A DNA stretch of 64,000 nucleotides from Bog-756 sp963839925. GTDB taxonomy: Bacteria > Actinomycetota > Acidimicrobiia > Acidimicrobiales > RAAP-2. How positions within the stretch are numbered: position 1 is the first letter of the stretch; every line of letters begins with the position of its first letter. The notes beneath the pieces were generated by a model that worked only from the letters and a program-made list of their open reading frames with translations, had not been told where the DNA came from and searched no databases. Shown piece by piece: positions 43,855 to 53,008 of this stretch. The stretch lies in assembly GCA_963839925.1 (NCBI GenBank), contig CAWIWV010000001.1, positions 558,001 through 622,000 of the forward strand, in the 5' to 3' direction. The position numbers and the translations under genes were made by a program.

Positions 43855-45300
43855 TTAGGAGACGAGGCCCCCGGTGTTGAGATTGAGGCCGTTCTCCGAC
43901 TTGGAGCGGTACATGACCTGAATCTCGCTGAACTCCGCGAGGCCCCAGGGTCCGTTCTCCACGCCGACCCCACTCCACTTGAAGCCGCCGAAGGGCTGCT
44001 GCGGGGCGAGGGCGAGGTGAGTGTTGACCCAGGCGGTGCCACACTCGAGCCGAGCGGCCACGTCGGAGGCGCGGTCGGCGTCCGCTCCCCAGACCGATCC
44101 GGAAAGCCCGAAGTGGGTGGCGTTCGCACGCTCGACCACGTCGTCGACGTCCCGGTAGGAGATGACCGGAAGTGCGGGTCCGAACTGCTCCTCGTCGACG
44201 ATCCTGGTTCCGTCGCTGAGCCCCGCCAGGATGGTCGGCTCGAAGAAGTAGCCGGGACCGTCCATCGGGTGACCGCCCGCGGCTGCCGTCGCTCCATTGG
44301 CGAGTGCGTCGCCCACCAGTTCGCTCACCCGCTCGAACTGAGGCTTGTTGTTGATCGGACCGAGCTTCGAATCGGGTTCGGTGCCCGCTCCGACCTTGAC
44401 CTTGCCGGCCTGATCGGCGAGTCCCTCGACCACCTGGTCGTAGATCGACTCGGGCACGTAGACCCGCTTGATCGCCGAGCACACCTGACCGTTGTTGTTG
44501 AAAGCACCGGCGAAGATCGCCTTGCTCACGATCGCCGGATCGGCGTCGTCCAACACGATGGCCGGGTCGTTCCCGCCGAGCTCGAGGGTCACCCGCTTCA
44601 GATCGGGCGCCGCCGACATGGCCACCTTCTTGCCGGTCTCGACCGAACCGGTGAAGCTCACCTTGCGGGGCACCGGATGGCCGGTCATCCAGGCGCCGAG
44701 GTTGTCCCCGCCGCTGACCACGTTGAGCACCCCCGGGGGCATGACTCCCCTGAGGATCTCGGCGACCTTCAACGTGCTCAGCGGGGTGAACGGCGAGGGC
44801 TTGAGCACGAGCGTGTTCCCGGCCAGCAGCGCGGGCGCGATCTTCCAGAATGCGAGGGTCAACGGAAAGTTCCACGGCGTGATGCCCGCCACCACCCCGA
44901 CCGGGCGGCGGACCACCTCGACGGTGGCCTCGGCGTCGTCCTGGATCACCTGGGGCGGTGTCTCGATGTTGGCGAAGTACTGGCACCAGATGGCGGCGGC
45001 GAAGACCTCGATGTTGGCATCACCGAGCGGCTTGCCCTGCTCGGCGGTGAGCACCGGGGCGAGCTCGGCGGACGACGCCAACATGACGTCGGCCATCTGC
45101 AACAAGGTCTGGCGGCGGGCCTCTTCGTCGGCCTTCCAGTCCCGCTGGGCTTTGGCCGCGGCGTCGAAGGCGGCGTCCAGTTGCTCGCGGGTGCACTCGG
45201 GTGCGTGGGCGAATACCTCGCCGTTGGCCGGATTCACCACCCCGAACGAGTCGGCTGCCGGCACCGAGTCGCCACCGATGGTCATCACGAAATCGGACAT
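43855..45300 (-). CDS. Aldehyde dehydrogenase family protein
   Basis: The 481-residue NAD(P)-dependent aldehyde dehydrogenase has the full catalytic set: TPWNFPL at 141-147, KPSPFTPLS near 167-175, the general base Glu240 in TLELGGNDPA, and the nucleophile Cys274 in NNNGQVCSAIKRVYVP. The C-terminal FGGFKWSGVGVENG is also typical. ATG 45300 is chosen over the upstream extension because AGGGGGAAGC precedes it and because TTGACA-16-TAGCCT upstream would otherwise lie inside the gene. It oxidises an aldehyde to the acid; the substrate is unknown. It stands alone between the MMPL transporter and the MarR operon. Confidence 0.95.
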   Translation of the reverse strand: MSDFVMTIGGDSVPAADSFGVVNPANGEVFAHAPECTREQLDAAFDAAAKAQRDWKADEEARRQTLLQMADVMLASSAELAPVLTAEQGKPLGDANIEVFAAAIWCQYFANIETPPQVIQDDAEATVEVVRRPVGVVAGITPWNFPLTLAFWKIAPALLAGNTLVLKPSPFTPLSTLKVAEILRGVMPPGVLNVVSGGDNLGAWMTGHPVPRKVSFTGSVETGKKVAMSAAPDLKRVTLELGGNDPAIVLDDADPAIVSKAIFAGAFNNNGQVCSAIKRVYVPESIYDQVVEGLADQAGKVKVGAGTEPDSKLGPINNKPQFERVSELVGDALANGATAAAGGHPMDGPGYFFEPTILAGLSDGTRIVDEEQFGPALPVISYRDVDDVVERANATHFGLSGSVWGADADRASDVAARLECGTAWVNTHLALAPQQPFGGFKWSGVGVENGPWGLAEFSEIQVMYRSKSENGLNLNTGGLVS

Positions 45301-45335
45301 GCTTCCCCCTGAAGGTCGATCGTCACGTGCCCTCG

Positions 45336-45363
45336 AGGCTACGCCCCTGAAGGATCGTGTCAA
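45336..45363 (-). promoter_or_regulatory. Sigma-70-type promoter of the aldehyde dehydrogenase gene
   Basis: Read on the minus strand, TTGACA (45363-45358) is followed after 16 bp by TAGCCT (45341-45336). The -10 box lies 36 bp before the ATG at 45300, leaving about 28 nt of leader with the ribosome binding site AGGGGGAAGC. The -35 box is a perfect consensus. Confidence 0.6.
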
Positions 45364-45416
45364 CCGTGGCCGGCCCGGCCCGCTCGCAAGCGGCGGCGCC
45401 GCTGGTGCCGGGGCCT

Positions 45417-47630
45417 TCAGACGGGGACCGGCTCCGACTCGGCTGGAGCAGCCGGTCCGTCGGACTGTTCGGCCAGCTCAGGATCGACCGAGATGTGCGG
45501 GAGGATGCGTTCGAGCCAACTCGGAAACCACCAGTTGGCCTTGCCGAAGAGGAACATCAGCGACGGGACGACCGCCATCCGGATCAGGACGGCGTCCATC
45601 AGGATGCCGGCGGCGAGACCGAGGCCGAACTGCTTGATGACCAGCTCACCGCCGAGGATGAAGGAGCCGAAGACGAGGATCATGATCAGAGCGGCCGCGG
45701 TGATCGTCTTGCCGGTGGCCGCCAGTCCCCGCCGGACCGCGGTGGCATTGTCGCCGCACTTCACGTACTCCTCCCGGATCCGGGTGATCAGGAAGACCTC
45801 GTAGTCCATCGAGAGACCGAACAGGATCGCGAAGAGCATCACCGGGAGGAAGGACTCCACCGGGCCGGGTTTGCCGACCTGAAAGACCGAGCCCAGCCAC
45901 CCCCACTGGAACACCGCGACCACCACACCGAACGCCGCGCCGATCGACAGGATGTTCATGGCCGCCGCGGTCAGAGGGATCACCAGGCTGCGGAACACGA
46001 CCATCAGCAAGAGGAACGAGAGCAGGACCACCAGCCCGATGAAGAGCGGCAGCTTGTGGCCGAGGACCCTGGCGAAGTCGACGAAGATGGCGGTGTTCCC
46101 CCCGACGTAGACCTGGACCGAGCTGCCCGCAAGTGCGGTGGGGATCACGCTCCGTCTGAGGTGATCGATCAAGGTGGTGGTCTTTGCCGACTCCGGCGAG
46201 GTCGTCGGGTAGGCGGTGATGAGACTGACCGTCTTGCCGTCTTTGGTCGGCAGGACCAAGGGTCCGGTCACCTTGGCAACTCCCGGCTGGGATCCGACAG
46301 CCGTTGCAACCCGGTCGAGGGCCTGTTGATCAGCCGGTCCGGCGTTTTGGGTCACCAACAGGAGTGGTCCGTTGAAGCCGGGCCCGAACCCGTTCGCGAG
46401 GAGGTCGTATGCGGTGCGGGTGGTCGTTCCGACCGGATCGTTCCCCTGATCGGACGAGCCGAGCCGGAGTGAGAAGAAGGGCAGCGCGACCAGCACGATC
46501 ACCGCAAGCGCACCGAGCGCGGGCAGGATCGGCCTCCGCTGGATGAACGCCGCCCACCGGGCCCAGAACCCGGTGGTGCCCGAACCGATCACCTTCGGTC
46601 CGTTCGCGGCCAGTTCCTTCTTCTGACGCCTGCTGAGGACCCGGGGTCCGATGAAGCCGAGGAAGGCGGGCAGCAGGGTGAGGGCGGCGATCATGGTGAA
46701 CGCCACCCCGATGGCGGCGGCGATCGCCAGCCCGTACAGGAACGTGACGCCGAGCGCGAACATGCCGAGCAGGGCGATGCAGACGATGATCCCCGCGAAC
46801 AGGACGGCACGGCCCGAGGTGTTGACCGCGTTGACGATGGACGACTCGACATCGTTGCCGGCGATCAGACCCTGGCGGTGGCGGGTCACGATGAACAACG
46901 CGTAGTCGACCCCGACGCCGAGCCCGATCAACAGCACCAACTCGGTCGAGAAGATCGGCATCTTGAGGAGATGGCTCAGCAGCCCGATCACCCCGATCGC
47001 CGTCCCCAGGGAGGCCAACGCAGACAGCAGTGGCAGCAGCATCGCGAAGACAGAACCGAACACGAGGAGGAGCACGATCCCCGCGAGGATCACACCGAGA
47101 CCGGTCCCGCCGAAGGACTGCTTGTCTGCCGCCTCGGCGACCTGACCGGAGACTGCCACCTGCAGATTCGGTCCGGCGATGCTCTGCGCGGTGGATACCA
47201 GCTGTTTCGCAACCGGTGTGGAGATGTTCTGGGCCAGACGATCGAAGGTGACCGTTGCGAACGCGGTGGTTCCGTCCTTCGAGATCTGTGCGGCGCCGAC
47301 CGGGCCGTAGGGACTGGCGATCGTGGTGACGTTCGGGATCTCCTTGACCTTGGCGAGCATCTCCTCGACCGCCGACTGCACCTCGGGGCCGGTGACCTTG
47401 GTTCCGTCCGTCGTGTGCCACACGATCTGCTCGCGATCGCCTGCGATGCTCGGCTCCGACTTCTGGAGCAGATCGAGCGCCTGGGTCGACGGCGTGTTCG
47501 GCAGCGAGAAGTTGTTGGTGTACGCGGTGCCGACCGACTGAGAGATCAAGGTCATACCGACCAGGGCGGCGAGCCACAACAGGAGCACGATGACGCGGTG
47601 GCGTACACACCAGGTGGCGAGGGACTTCAT
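45417..47630 (-). CDS. MMPL/RND family transporter
   Basis: The 737-residue protein has about 12 membrane helices in two repeats, with two extracytoplasmic domains. Start ATG 47630 follows GGAGGA; the frame upstream is not coding. The first repeat carries LLIGLGVGVDYALFIVTRHR and the second FAILFGLSMDYEVFLITRIR. These are the GxxxDY signatures with the Asp-Tyr pairs used for proton relay in MmpL3-type proteins. Many actinobacterial members export lipids; others protect against drugs. No accessory protein gene (MmpS-like) is adjacent. It is 117 bp upstream of the aldehyde dehydrogenase start and divergent from the phosphatase gene. Confidence 0.93.
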   Translation of the reverse strand: MKSLATWCVRHRVIVLLLWLAALVGMTLISQSVGTAYTNNFSLPNTPSTQALDLLQKSEPSIAGDREQIVWHTTDGTKVTGPEVQSAVEEMLAKVKEIPNVTTIASPYGPVGAAQISKDGTTAFATVTFDRLAQNISTPVAKQLVSTAQSIAGPNLQVAVSGQVAEAADKQSFGGTGLGVILAGIVLLLVFGSVFAMLLPLLSALASLGTAIGVIGLLSHLLKMPIFSTELVLLIGLGVGVDYALFIVTRHRQGLIAGNDVESSIVNAVNTSGRAVLFAGIIVCIALLGMFALGVTFLYGLAIAAAIGVAFTMIAALTLLPAFLGFIGPRVLSRRQKKELAANGPKVIGSGTTGFWARWAAFIQRRPILPALGALAVIVLVALPFFSLRLGSSDQGNDPVGTTTRTAYDLLANGFGPGFNGPLLLVTQNAGPADQQALDRVATAVGSQPGVAKVTGPLVLPTKDGKTVSLITAYPTTSPESAKTTTLIDHLRRSVIPTALAGSSVQVYVGGNTAIFVDFARVLGHKLPLFIGLVVLLSFLLLMVVFRSLVIPLTAAAMNILSIGAAFGVVVAVFQWGWLGSVFQVGKPGPVESFLPVMLFAILFGLSMDYEVFLITRIREEYVKCGDNATAVRRGLAATGKTITAAALIMILVFGSFILGGELVIKQFGLGLAAGILMDAVLIRMAVVPSLMFLFGKANWWFPSWLERILPHISVDPELAEQSDGPAAPAESEPVPV

Positions 47631-47766
47631 GAGCGGGGGATCCTCCGGGTCGAGGGGGGTGGACCTGGATCGCCTGGTTCGGTGGCGACCGGATACAACA
47701 CCGACCAGCCTAGAGGCGGCGGTGCGGAATGTAAGTGCATTCGCCGGCGTTGGCCATGATGAGCGC

Positions 47767-48537
47767 ATGGAAACTCGTGACCGACTCGTTCCGTTGACCG
47801 GGGCGTTCAACTTTCGGGATCTCGGCGGGTACCGGGGGACAGACGGGCGCATCACCAGGTGGGGGAGGTTGTTCCGGAGCGACACCCTCCACGAGCTCAC
47901 CGACGCCGACGTCGCGCTCCTCCGGTCACTGGGGCTCAGCGCGGTGGTCGATCTGCGGACCTCCCGCGAGCTCGAGCGCACCGGTCGGGGCCCGCTTGCC
48001 CCCGAACCTGTGGCCTTCCACCACCTCTCGGTGATCAGAGAGGGAGGGGGCGAGGCGATCGCTGCACCGGTCGAGGAAGGAGACGATCTCGCCGAGCGCT
48101 ATCTCTGGTACCTCGAGGTGGGTCGCACCGCGCTCGTCGACGCCCTTTCCCTGCTCTCGGACCCGGCCAACCTGCCGCTCGTCTTTCACTGTGCGGCCGG
48201 CAAGGATCGGACCGGGGTTCTGGCCGCGCTGGTGCTGGACATCCTGGGGGTGGACGCCGAGGTGATCGTCGCCGACTACGTGATCACCGCCGGGCGGATG
48301 GAGCTGATCCTCGGCCGCTACCGAAACGATCCGAAATTCAGCGAGCGGATGGAGAAGGTTCCCGCCTCTCGATTCAGCGTGACCGAGGCGACCATGGTCA
48401 GGTTCCTCGACGAGCTCCACCGCCGGTTCGGTGGGGCGAGGGAGTGGGCGACGGCGTCGGGGGTGAGCCAAGCGTCACTCGATCGCATGGAGGAGCTCCT
48501 GCTCGAGCCCGACGTTGCGGCTGAACTGAGCAGCTGA
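47767..48537 (+). CDS. Tyrosine-protein phosphatase (PtpB-like)
   Basis: The 256-residue protein matches the DSP-type tyrosine phosphatase family that includes Mycobacterium PtpB. FNFRDLGGYRG at 15-25 is the family N-terminal motif, VVDLRTSRELE at 60-70 follows, and the active-site loop HCAAGKDRTG at 141-150 holds the nucleophile Cys142 and Arg148. The Lys in this loop (KDR) is typical of the PtpB subgroup, which can also dephosphorylate phosphoinositides. ATG 47767 is preferred over the open frame further upstream because the family motif starts within 20 residues; the ribosome binding site is weak. It is divergent from the MMPL gene. Confidence 0.93.
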   Translation: METRDRLVPLTGAFNFRDLGGYRGTDGRITRWGRLFRSDTLHELTDADVALLRSLGLSAVVDLRTSRELERTGRGPLAPEPVAFHHLSVIREGGGEAIAAPVEEGDDLAERYLWYLEVGRTALVDALSLLSDPANLPLVFHCAAGKDRTGVLAALVLDILGVDAEVIVADYVITAGRMELILGRYRNDPKFSERMEKVPASRFSVTEATMVRFLDELHRRFGGAREWATASGVSQASLDRMEELLLEPDVAAELSS

Positions 48538-48572
48538 GGCCCCCGGCCGCACAAGGCCCCCGATGCGGAGAC

Positions 48573-49343
48573 TTACCCTGCGGCGAGGGCGATGACTCCG
48601 AACATCGCGCCCGACGGGTCGGCCAACACCGCGAACCGGCCGGCCGGGATGTCCATGGGTCCGGCGAAGAGGGTCGCCCCCAGACCGGTGGCCTTGGCCA
48701 CGGTTGCGTCGCAGTCGGCGGTGGCGAAGTAGGCGAGCCAGTAGGACGGGACCTCGGCCGGCACCTCGGCGGGCATGCCCATCATCCCGCCGATGTCGTC
48801 GCCGTCGAGCTTCCACATCGTGTAGGTCATCTCGCCCATCTGGCCGGTCTGCGCTTCCCACCCGAACACGTCGGTGTAGAAGGCCTCTGCGGCAGCCGTG
48901 TCGCGAGTGGACAGCTCGTTCCATGCGAGTGCACCGGGCTCGTTCACCAGGCCGGCCCCGATGTGTGCGCGCGGTTGCCAGACCGCGGCCGCCGCTCCGG
49001 TCGGATCGGCGAACACCGCCATCCGGCCGACGTCGAGGACGTCCATCGGCTCGACGAAGACCATGCCCCCGGCGGCCTTGATCTTGGCGATGCTGGCGTC
49101 GGCGTCCTCGACCGTGATGTAGGTGGTCCACGCCGGCGGCTGGCCTTCCATCATGATCGGGCCGGCACCGGCGACGGCAGCTCCGTTCAGCTCCATCGTG
49201 TGGTAGTGCCCGGATTCGGGACCCTGGTCCTTTGCATCCCACCCGAACAGCGACGAGTAGAACGCCGCGGAGGCCGCGAGATCGGGGCTGGCCAGGTCCA
49301 CCCATGACGGTGTGCCCGGCTTGTAGGAGGTCCTGGTCGGCAT
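48573..49343 (-). CDS. Two-domain VOC family protein
   Basis: The 256-residue protein contains two vicinal-oxygen-chelate (glyoxalase-like) domains, at about 10-122 and 133-255. Each starts with a strand-helix pattern (DLASPDLAASAAFYSSLFGW, and ELSTRDTAAAEAFYTDVFGW) and ends with a strand holding FADPTGA or LADPSGA. Start ATG 49343 follows a GGGAG ribosome binding site. Members of this group are often called glyoxalase/bleomycin resistance proteins, but without clear metal ligands the activity is open. The gene is convergent with the tyrosine phosphatase. Confidence 0.92.
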   Translation of the reverse strand: MPTRTSYKPGTPSWVDLASPDLAASAAFYSSLFGWDAKDQGPESGHYHTMELNGAAVAGAGPIMMEGQPPAWTTYITVEDADASIAKIKAAGGMVFVEPMDVLDVGRMAVFADPTGAAAAVWQPRAHIGAGLVNEPGALAWNELSTRDTAAAEAFYTDVFGWEAQTGQMGEMTYTMWKLDGDDIGGMMGMPAEVPAEVPSYWLAYFATADCDATVAKATGLGATLFAGPMDIPAGRFAVLADPSGAMFGVIALAAG

Positions 49344-49430
49344 GTCTGCTCCCTCTCGCTCTCGCGCCGGAACGTCTCGTTCGGCGATCCCGCCCACCCT
49401 CGCGCGAATGAGCGCGGTGCGCTAGCCGGG

Positions 49431-50696
49431 TCAGTCGCCGAAGTTCCAGCTGTCGCCGCCCTCGTAGCGGTGGAGGATGTTCTTGGCCATCAGGATCCGA
49501 TGGACTTCGTCGGGGCCGTCGGCCAGCCGCAGCACTCGCGCGGTCAGGTACATCTGGGCCAGGGGGAGGTCGTTGCTCACGCCGGCCCCGCCCCAGACCT
49601 GGATGGCCCTGTCGACTACCCGGTGGTACGCCGCAGGGACGAACACCTTGATCGCAGAGATGGCGGTCCGGACGTCACGATGGCCGGCTGCCACCTTGCC
49701 TGCCGCGTCGATGGTCATCAACCGGGCGGACTGGACGTCCATGTAGCTGTCCGCGATGAACCCCTGGATGAACTGCTTGTCCTTGAGCAGTCCGCCGTGC
49801 ACCTCGCGGACCAGGCTTCGTTCGACCATCAGGTCGAAGGCCCGCCACATCTGACCGACCGAGTTCATGCAGTGGTAGACCCGCCCCGCCCCCAGCCGGT
49901 CCTGTGCCGCCTGGTGCCCCTGGCCGACCAGACCGAGGGTGTTCTCGATCGGAACCCTCACGTCCTCGTATCGGATCTCGCAGTGATCGGAGGTGGAGTG
50001 CCCGAAGATGCCGATGCCACGGACGATGTTGACCCCGCGCGTCGCGGTGGGAACGATGATCTGGGTCATGTGCCCGGGGGCGCCGAGCTCCCCGGTGGGG
50101 TCGTTGGCGCGACACATCACGATGAAGAAGTCGGCGTCGATGCCGTTCGAGGTGAACCACTTGTGTCCGTTGATCACCCAGTGGTCGCCGTCGCGCACGG
50201 CCTCGGTGGTGATCGAGCGGGGATCCGAGCCTGCATGGTCGGGCTCGGTCATCGAGAAGCCCGACTCCATGGTTCCCTCGATGAGCGGGAGCAACCACTT
50301 CTGCTTCTGCTCCTCGGTCCCGTACTTCACCAGAATGGTGGCGTTCCCCGAGTTGGGCGCGGCGATACCGAACAGACTGGCCGCGCCGACCGCGTAGGAG
50401 AGGATCTCGTACATGTAGGCGAGGCTGAGGAAATCGAGGCCCATGCCTCCGTACTCACGGGGTAGGTGCGGCGCCCAGAGCCCCGCAGCACTCACCTTCT
50501 CCTTGATCTCCTCGCGCAGCTCGATGCTGCGCCGACGGCTCTCTTCGCGAGCGTCCTCGGTCTGCTCACCCCTTCTCGACCGCCAGAGCAGCTCCTCGTT
50601 CGGAAGGATCTCCTCGTTGATGAAGTCAGCGGTGCGCCGGCGGATCTCGTTGATGGACGGATCCAGGCCGGGTATCGGCGTCACGTTGATCGCCAC
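49431..50696 (-). CDS. Acyl-CoA dehydrogenase family protein
   Basis: The 421-residue acyl-CoA dehydrogenase reads SGFSMTEPDHAGSDP at the first signature (TEPDxAGSD) and WGGAGVSNDLPLAQMY near the C-terminus, as in the FadE/isovaleryl and long-chain groups. GTG 50696 is the start, with GAGGAG close upstream. The frame continues upstream but overlaps the neighbouring glycosyltransferase in antisense logic and is not coding there. The N-terminal 60 residues (NEEILPNEELLWRSRRGEQ) are longer than in the enzyme at 576, so the two are not recent paralogs. Its substrate is unknown. The next gene on the strand upstream, the GT39 enzyme, ends 89 bp away. Confidence 0.93.
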   Translation of the reverse strand: MAINVTPIPGLDPSINEIRRRTADFINEEILPNEELLWRSRRGEQTEDAREESRRRSIELREEIKEKVSAAGLWAPHLPREYGGMGLDFLSLAYMYEILSYAVGAASLFGIAAPNSGNATILVKYGTEEQKQKWLLPLIEGTMESGFSMTEPDHAGSDPRSITTEAVRDGDHWVINGHKWFTSNGIDADFFIVMCRANDPTGELGAPGHMTQIIVPTATRGVNIVRGIGIFGHSTSDHCEIRYEDVRVPIENTLGLVGQGHQAAQDRLGAGRVYHCMNSVGQMWRAFDLMVERSLVREVHGGLLKDKQFIQGFIADSYMDVQSARLMTIDAAGKVAAGHRDVRTAISAIKVFVPAAYHRVVDRAIQVWGGAGVSNDLPLAQMYLTARVLRLADGPDEVHRILMAKNILHRYEGGDSWNFGD

Positions 50697-50785
50697 TGCA
50701 CTCTCCTCGTGCTCGGACTGTTCGGGTCGGTGGTCTCGGGCGTCCCAATCATGGCCCACACCGGCCAGTGCCGGTTCGTCGAGGC

Positions 50786-53008
50786 TCAGTGCGACCCGGT
50801 GCTGAGGTTGTAGACGGTGGTGCCGTCGATCGTCTCGGCGGTGAAGTGACTGCTCACCCACGATTCGATGCTGGACGACGAGCTCGAGTTCGACCCGCGG
50901 CCACCGGCTCCCCCGAAACCGCCCCCGCCCCCGAAGCCGCCCCCACCACTGATGTAGAAGTGGATCTTTCCCTCGGAGACGTACCGTTCGAATTGGGCGA
51001 GCGTGGGCGCAGGATCGGTGCCGTTGAACCCACCGATGGCCATGACCGGATCGCCGGTCGCCAGCTGGTAGCCGGCAGCGGAGTTCGCCCCGGTGGTGGC
51101 GGCAACCCACGAGTAGCGGGAGGCATTGGTCTCGAGCGTCTCGGTCAACTTCTTGCCGGGGGTGGATCCGTCGAGCAGCCCACCGGCGGCGCCTCCCCGG
51201 GAACCCTGCCTGCCGGCTCCGCCTCCGAAGCCGGTTGAGCCACCGGGTGCTCCTTGCGCGAACCCACCGGTCGGTGGGGTGAAGTTCCCGCCGGGGAATG
51301 CACCGGCCCCGCCCGTCCCGCCGAAACGACCGCGCCCGAGGCCTCCGAACCCGCCGGGCTGCGCGCCGGTGCCGCCGGTCCCACCGAAACCGCCGAATCG
51401 ACCTCCCGGGAAGCCCCCGAATCCACCGGGACCGCCGAATCCGTTCCCGCCCTGGACGGCGGGGCCGGCCGAGGGGATGGCACCACTGTGCGGCGTCGCC
51501 GCGGTGTTCAGCGAGTAGGCAGCGGGTGCCGCGATCACCGAAGCGAGACCGAACCCTGCAAGGCCCGCGGCGAGCACGCCGCGCGCTCGAGGGGAGAGCG
51601 CGATCCCGAGGGCGACGACGATGCCGATCGACAAGATGATCCACCGCAGCGCCGGATACCAGGTCGGGCTCCACCCCAAGATGACGAAGGCCCACACGAC
51701 GGTGGCGACGACCGCCGCGGCGAGCGCCAACCGGGGGAAGAGCTCGCGACGGCGGCTCCACAAGGTGGACGCGCCCATGCCGAACAGCGCGCCGACCGCC
51801 GGTGCGAGTGCGATCGTGTAATAGGGATGGATGATGCCGTGGGCGAAGCTGAAGACGGCGCCGGTCAGGAGCAGCCATCCGCCGAAGAGGAGGAACGCGG
51901 CGCGCACCCGGTCGGTTCTCGGTGCGCGGCGTGTCAGCCAGAGGGCGGCGACCAGTCCGATCAATGTTCCGGGGATCAGCCACGAGATCTGGCCACCCAT
52001 CGACGAGAGGAACAACCGGTTCCATCCGGTCGGGCCCCACATGCTCCCGGCGGTGCCCCCGCCGCCGACACTCCCGGTCTCGTTGCCGGTGAGCCGACCG
52101 AATCCGTTGTAGCCGAAGATGAGGTTGAGCTCCGAGTTGTTGGTCGAACCGCCGACGTAGGGCCGATCTGCGGCCGGGGTCAGTTGCACTGCGGCGACCC
52201 ACCAACCGGCAGAGACCAGCATCGCCACGCCGGCGTACACCAGCTGCACGATCCGCCGTCCGAGCTTGGGTGGGCCGGCCAGCAGATAGACGACGGCGAG
52301 CACCGGTAAGAGGATCAGCGCCTGGAGCATCTTGGTGATGAAGCCGAATCCGATGAGCGCCCCGGCGAGCACCAGCCATCTGCTCCGGCCGTTCTCGATC
52401 GCCCTGACCGTCGCGTAGGCGGCCGCAGTCAGCAGCAGGGTGAGCATCGCGTCGGGGTTGTTGTAGCGGAACATCAAGGTCGCCACCGGCGTCAGCGCGA
52501 GGGCGGCCCCGGCGAGCAGCGCGGCCCCCGGAGTGAACCATCTGCGCACGGTGGCGAAGAGCAGTCCGACGGTTGCTACCCCTTCCAGCGCTTGGGGTAC
52601 CAGGATGCTCCACGAGTTGACCCCGAAGAGACGGGCCGAGAGCTCCATCACCCACAGGGAGGCGGGCGGCTTGTCGACCGTGATGAAGTTCGACGCGTCC
52701 GAGGACCCGAAGAAGAACGCCTTCCAGCTTTTGGTGCCGGCCTGGACCGCTGCGGAGTAGAAGCTGTTCGCCCACCCCGATCGACCCAATCCCCAGAGGT
52801 AGAGGAACCCGGTGCCGACGAGGAGGGCGACCAAGGCGGGCCTGACCCAGACCGGATCGTCCGGGCGACCACGCACCAATCGGGCGATCCGTCCCTGTCG
52901 ACGAGTGCCGGCACCGCCGGGCTTCGGGTCGCCGTTCCCACTCGGGAGCGCGCCAGAGGGCGCGAGATCCAGAGTGGACAGCTCGGTGGCGATCTGGGTA
53001 TCGGTCAT
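50786..53008 (-). CDS. GT39/YkcB-like membrane glycosyltransferase with Gly-rich linker
   Basis: The 740-residue protein is an ArnT/PMT-type (GT39) integral membrane glycosyltransferase, close to the YkcB group. FITVDKPPASLWVMEL in the first large loop is the catalytic-region motif. About 12 membrane helices extend to residue 490. A linker of roughly 120 residues made of FGG/GGF repeats follows. The C-terminal periplasmic domain, from TPGKKLTETLETNASR, has AATTGANSAAGYQLATGDP and AIGGFNGTDPAPTLAQFERY, typical of the YkcB tail. ATG 53008 follows AAGGAG and overlaps the stop of the GT2 gene by four bases (ATGA). The partner should supply a polyprenyl-phosphate sugar for surface glycan or protein glycosylation. 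Confidence 0.92.
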   Translation of the reverse strand: MTDTQIATELSTLDLAPSGALPSGNGDPKPGGAGTRRQGRIARLVRGRPDDPVWVRPALVALLVGTGFLYLWGLGRSGWANSFYSAAVQAGTKSWKAFFFGSSDASNFITVDKPPASLWVMELSARLFGVNSWSILVPQALEGVATVGLLFATVRRWFTPGAALLAGAALALTPVATLMFRYNNPDAMLTLLLTAAAYATVRAIENGRSRWLVLAGALIGFGFITKMLQALILLPVLAVVYLLAGPPKLGRRIVQLVYAGVAMLVSAGWWVAAVQLTPAADRPYVGGSTNNSELNLIFGYNGFGRLTGNETGSVGGGGTAGSMWGPTGWNRLFLSSMGGQISWLIPGTLIGLVAALWLTRRAPRTDRVRAAFLLFGGWLLLTGAVFSFAHGIIHPYYTIALAPAVGALFGMGASTLWSRRRELFPRLALAAAVVATVVWAFVILGWSPTWYPALRWIILSIGIVVALGIALSPRARGVLAAGLAGFGLASVIAAPAAYSLNTAATPHSGAIPSAGPAVQGGNGFGGPGGFGGFPGGRFGGFGGTGGTGAQPGGFGGLGRGRFGGTGGAGAFPGGNFTPPTGGFAQGAPGGSTGFGGGAGRQGSRGGAAGGLLDGSTPGKKLTETLETNASRYSWVAATTGANSAAGYQLATGDPVMAIGGFNGTDPAPTLAQFERYVSEGKIHFYISGGGGFGGGGGFGGAGGRGSNSSSSSSIESWVSSHFTAETIDGTTVYNLSTGSH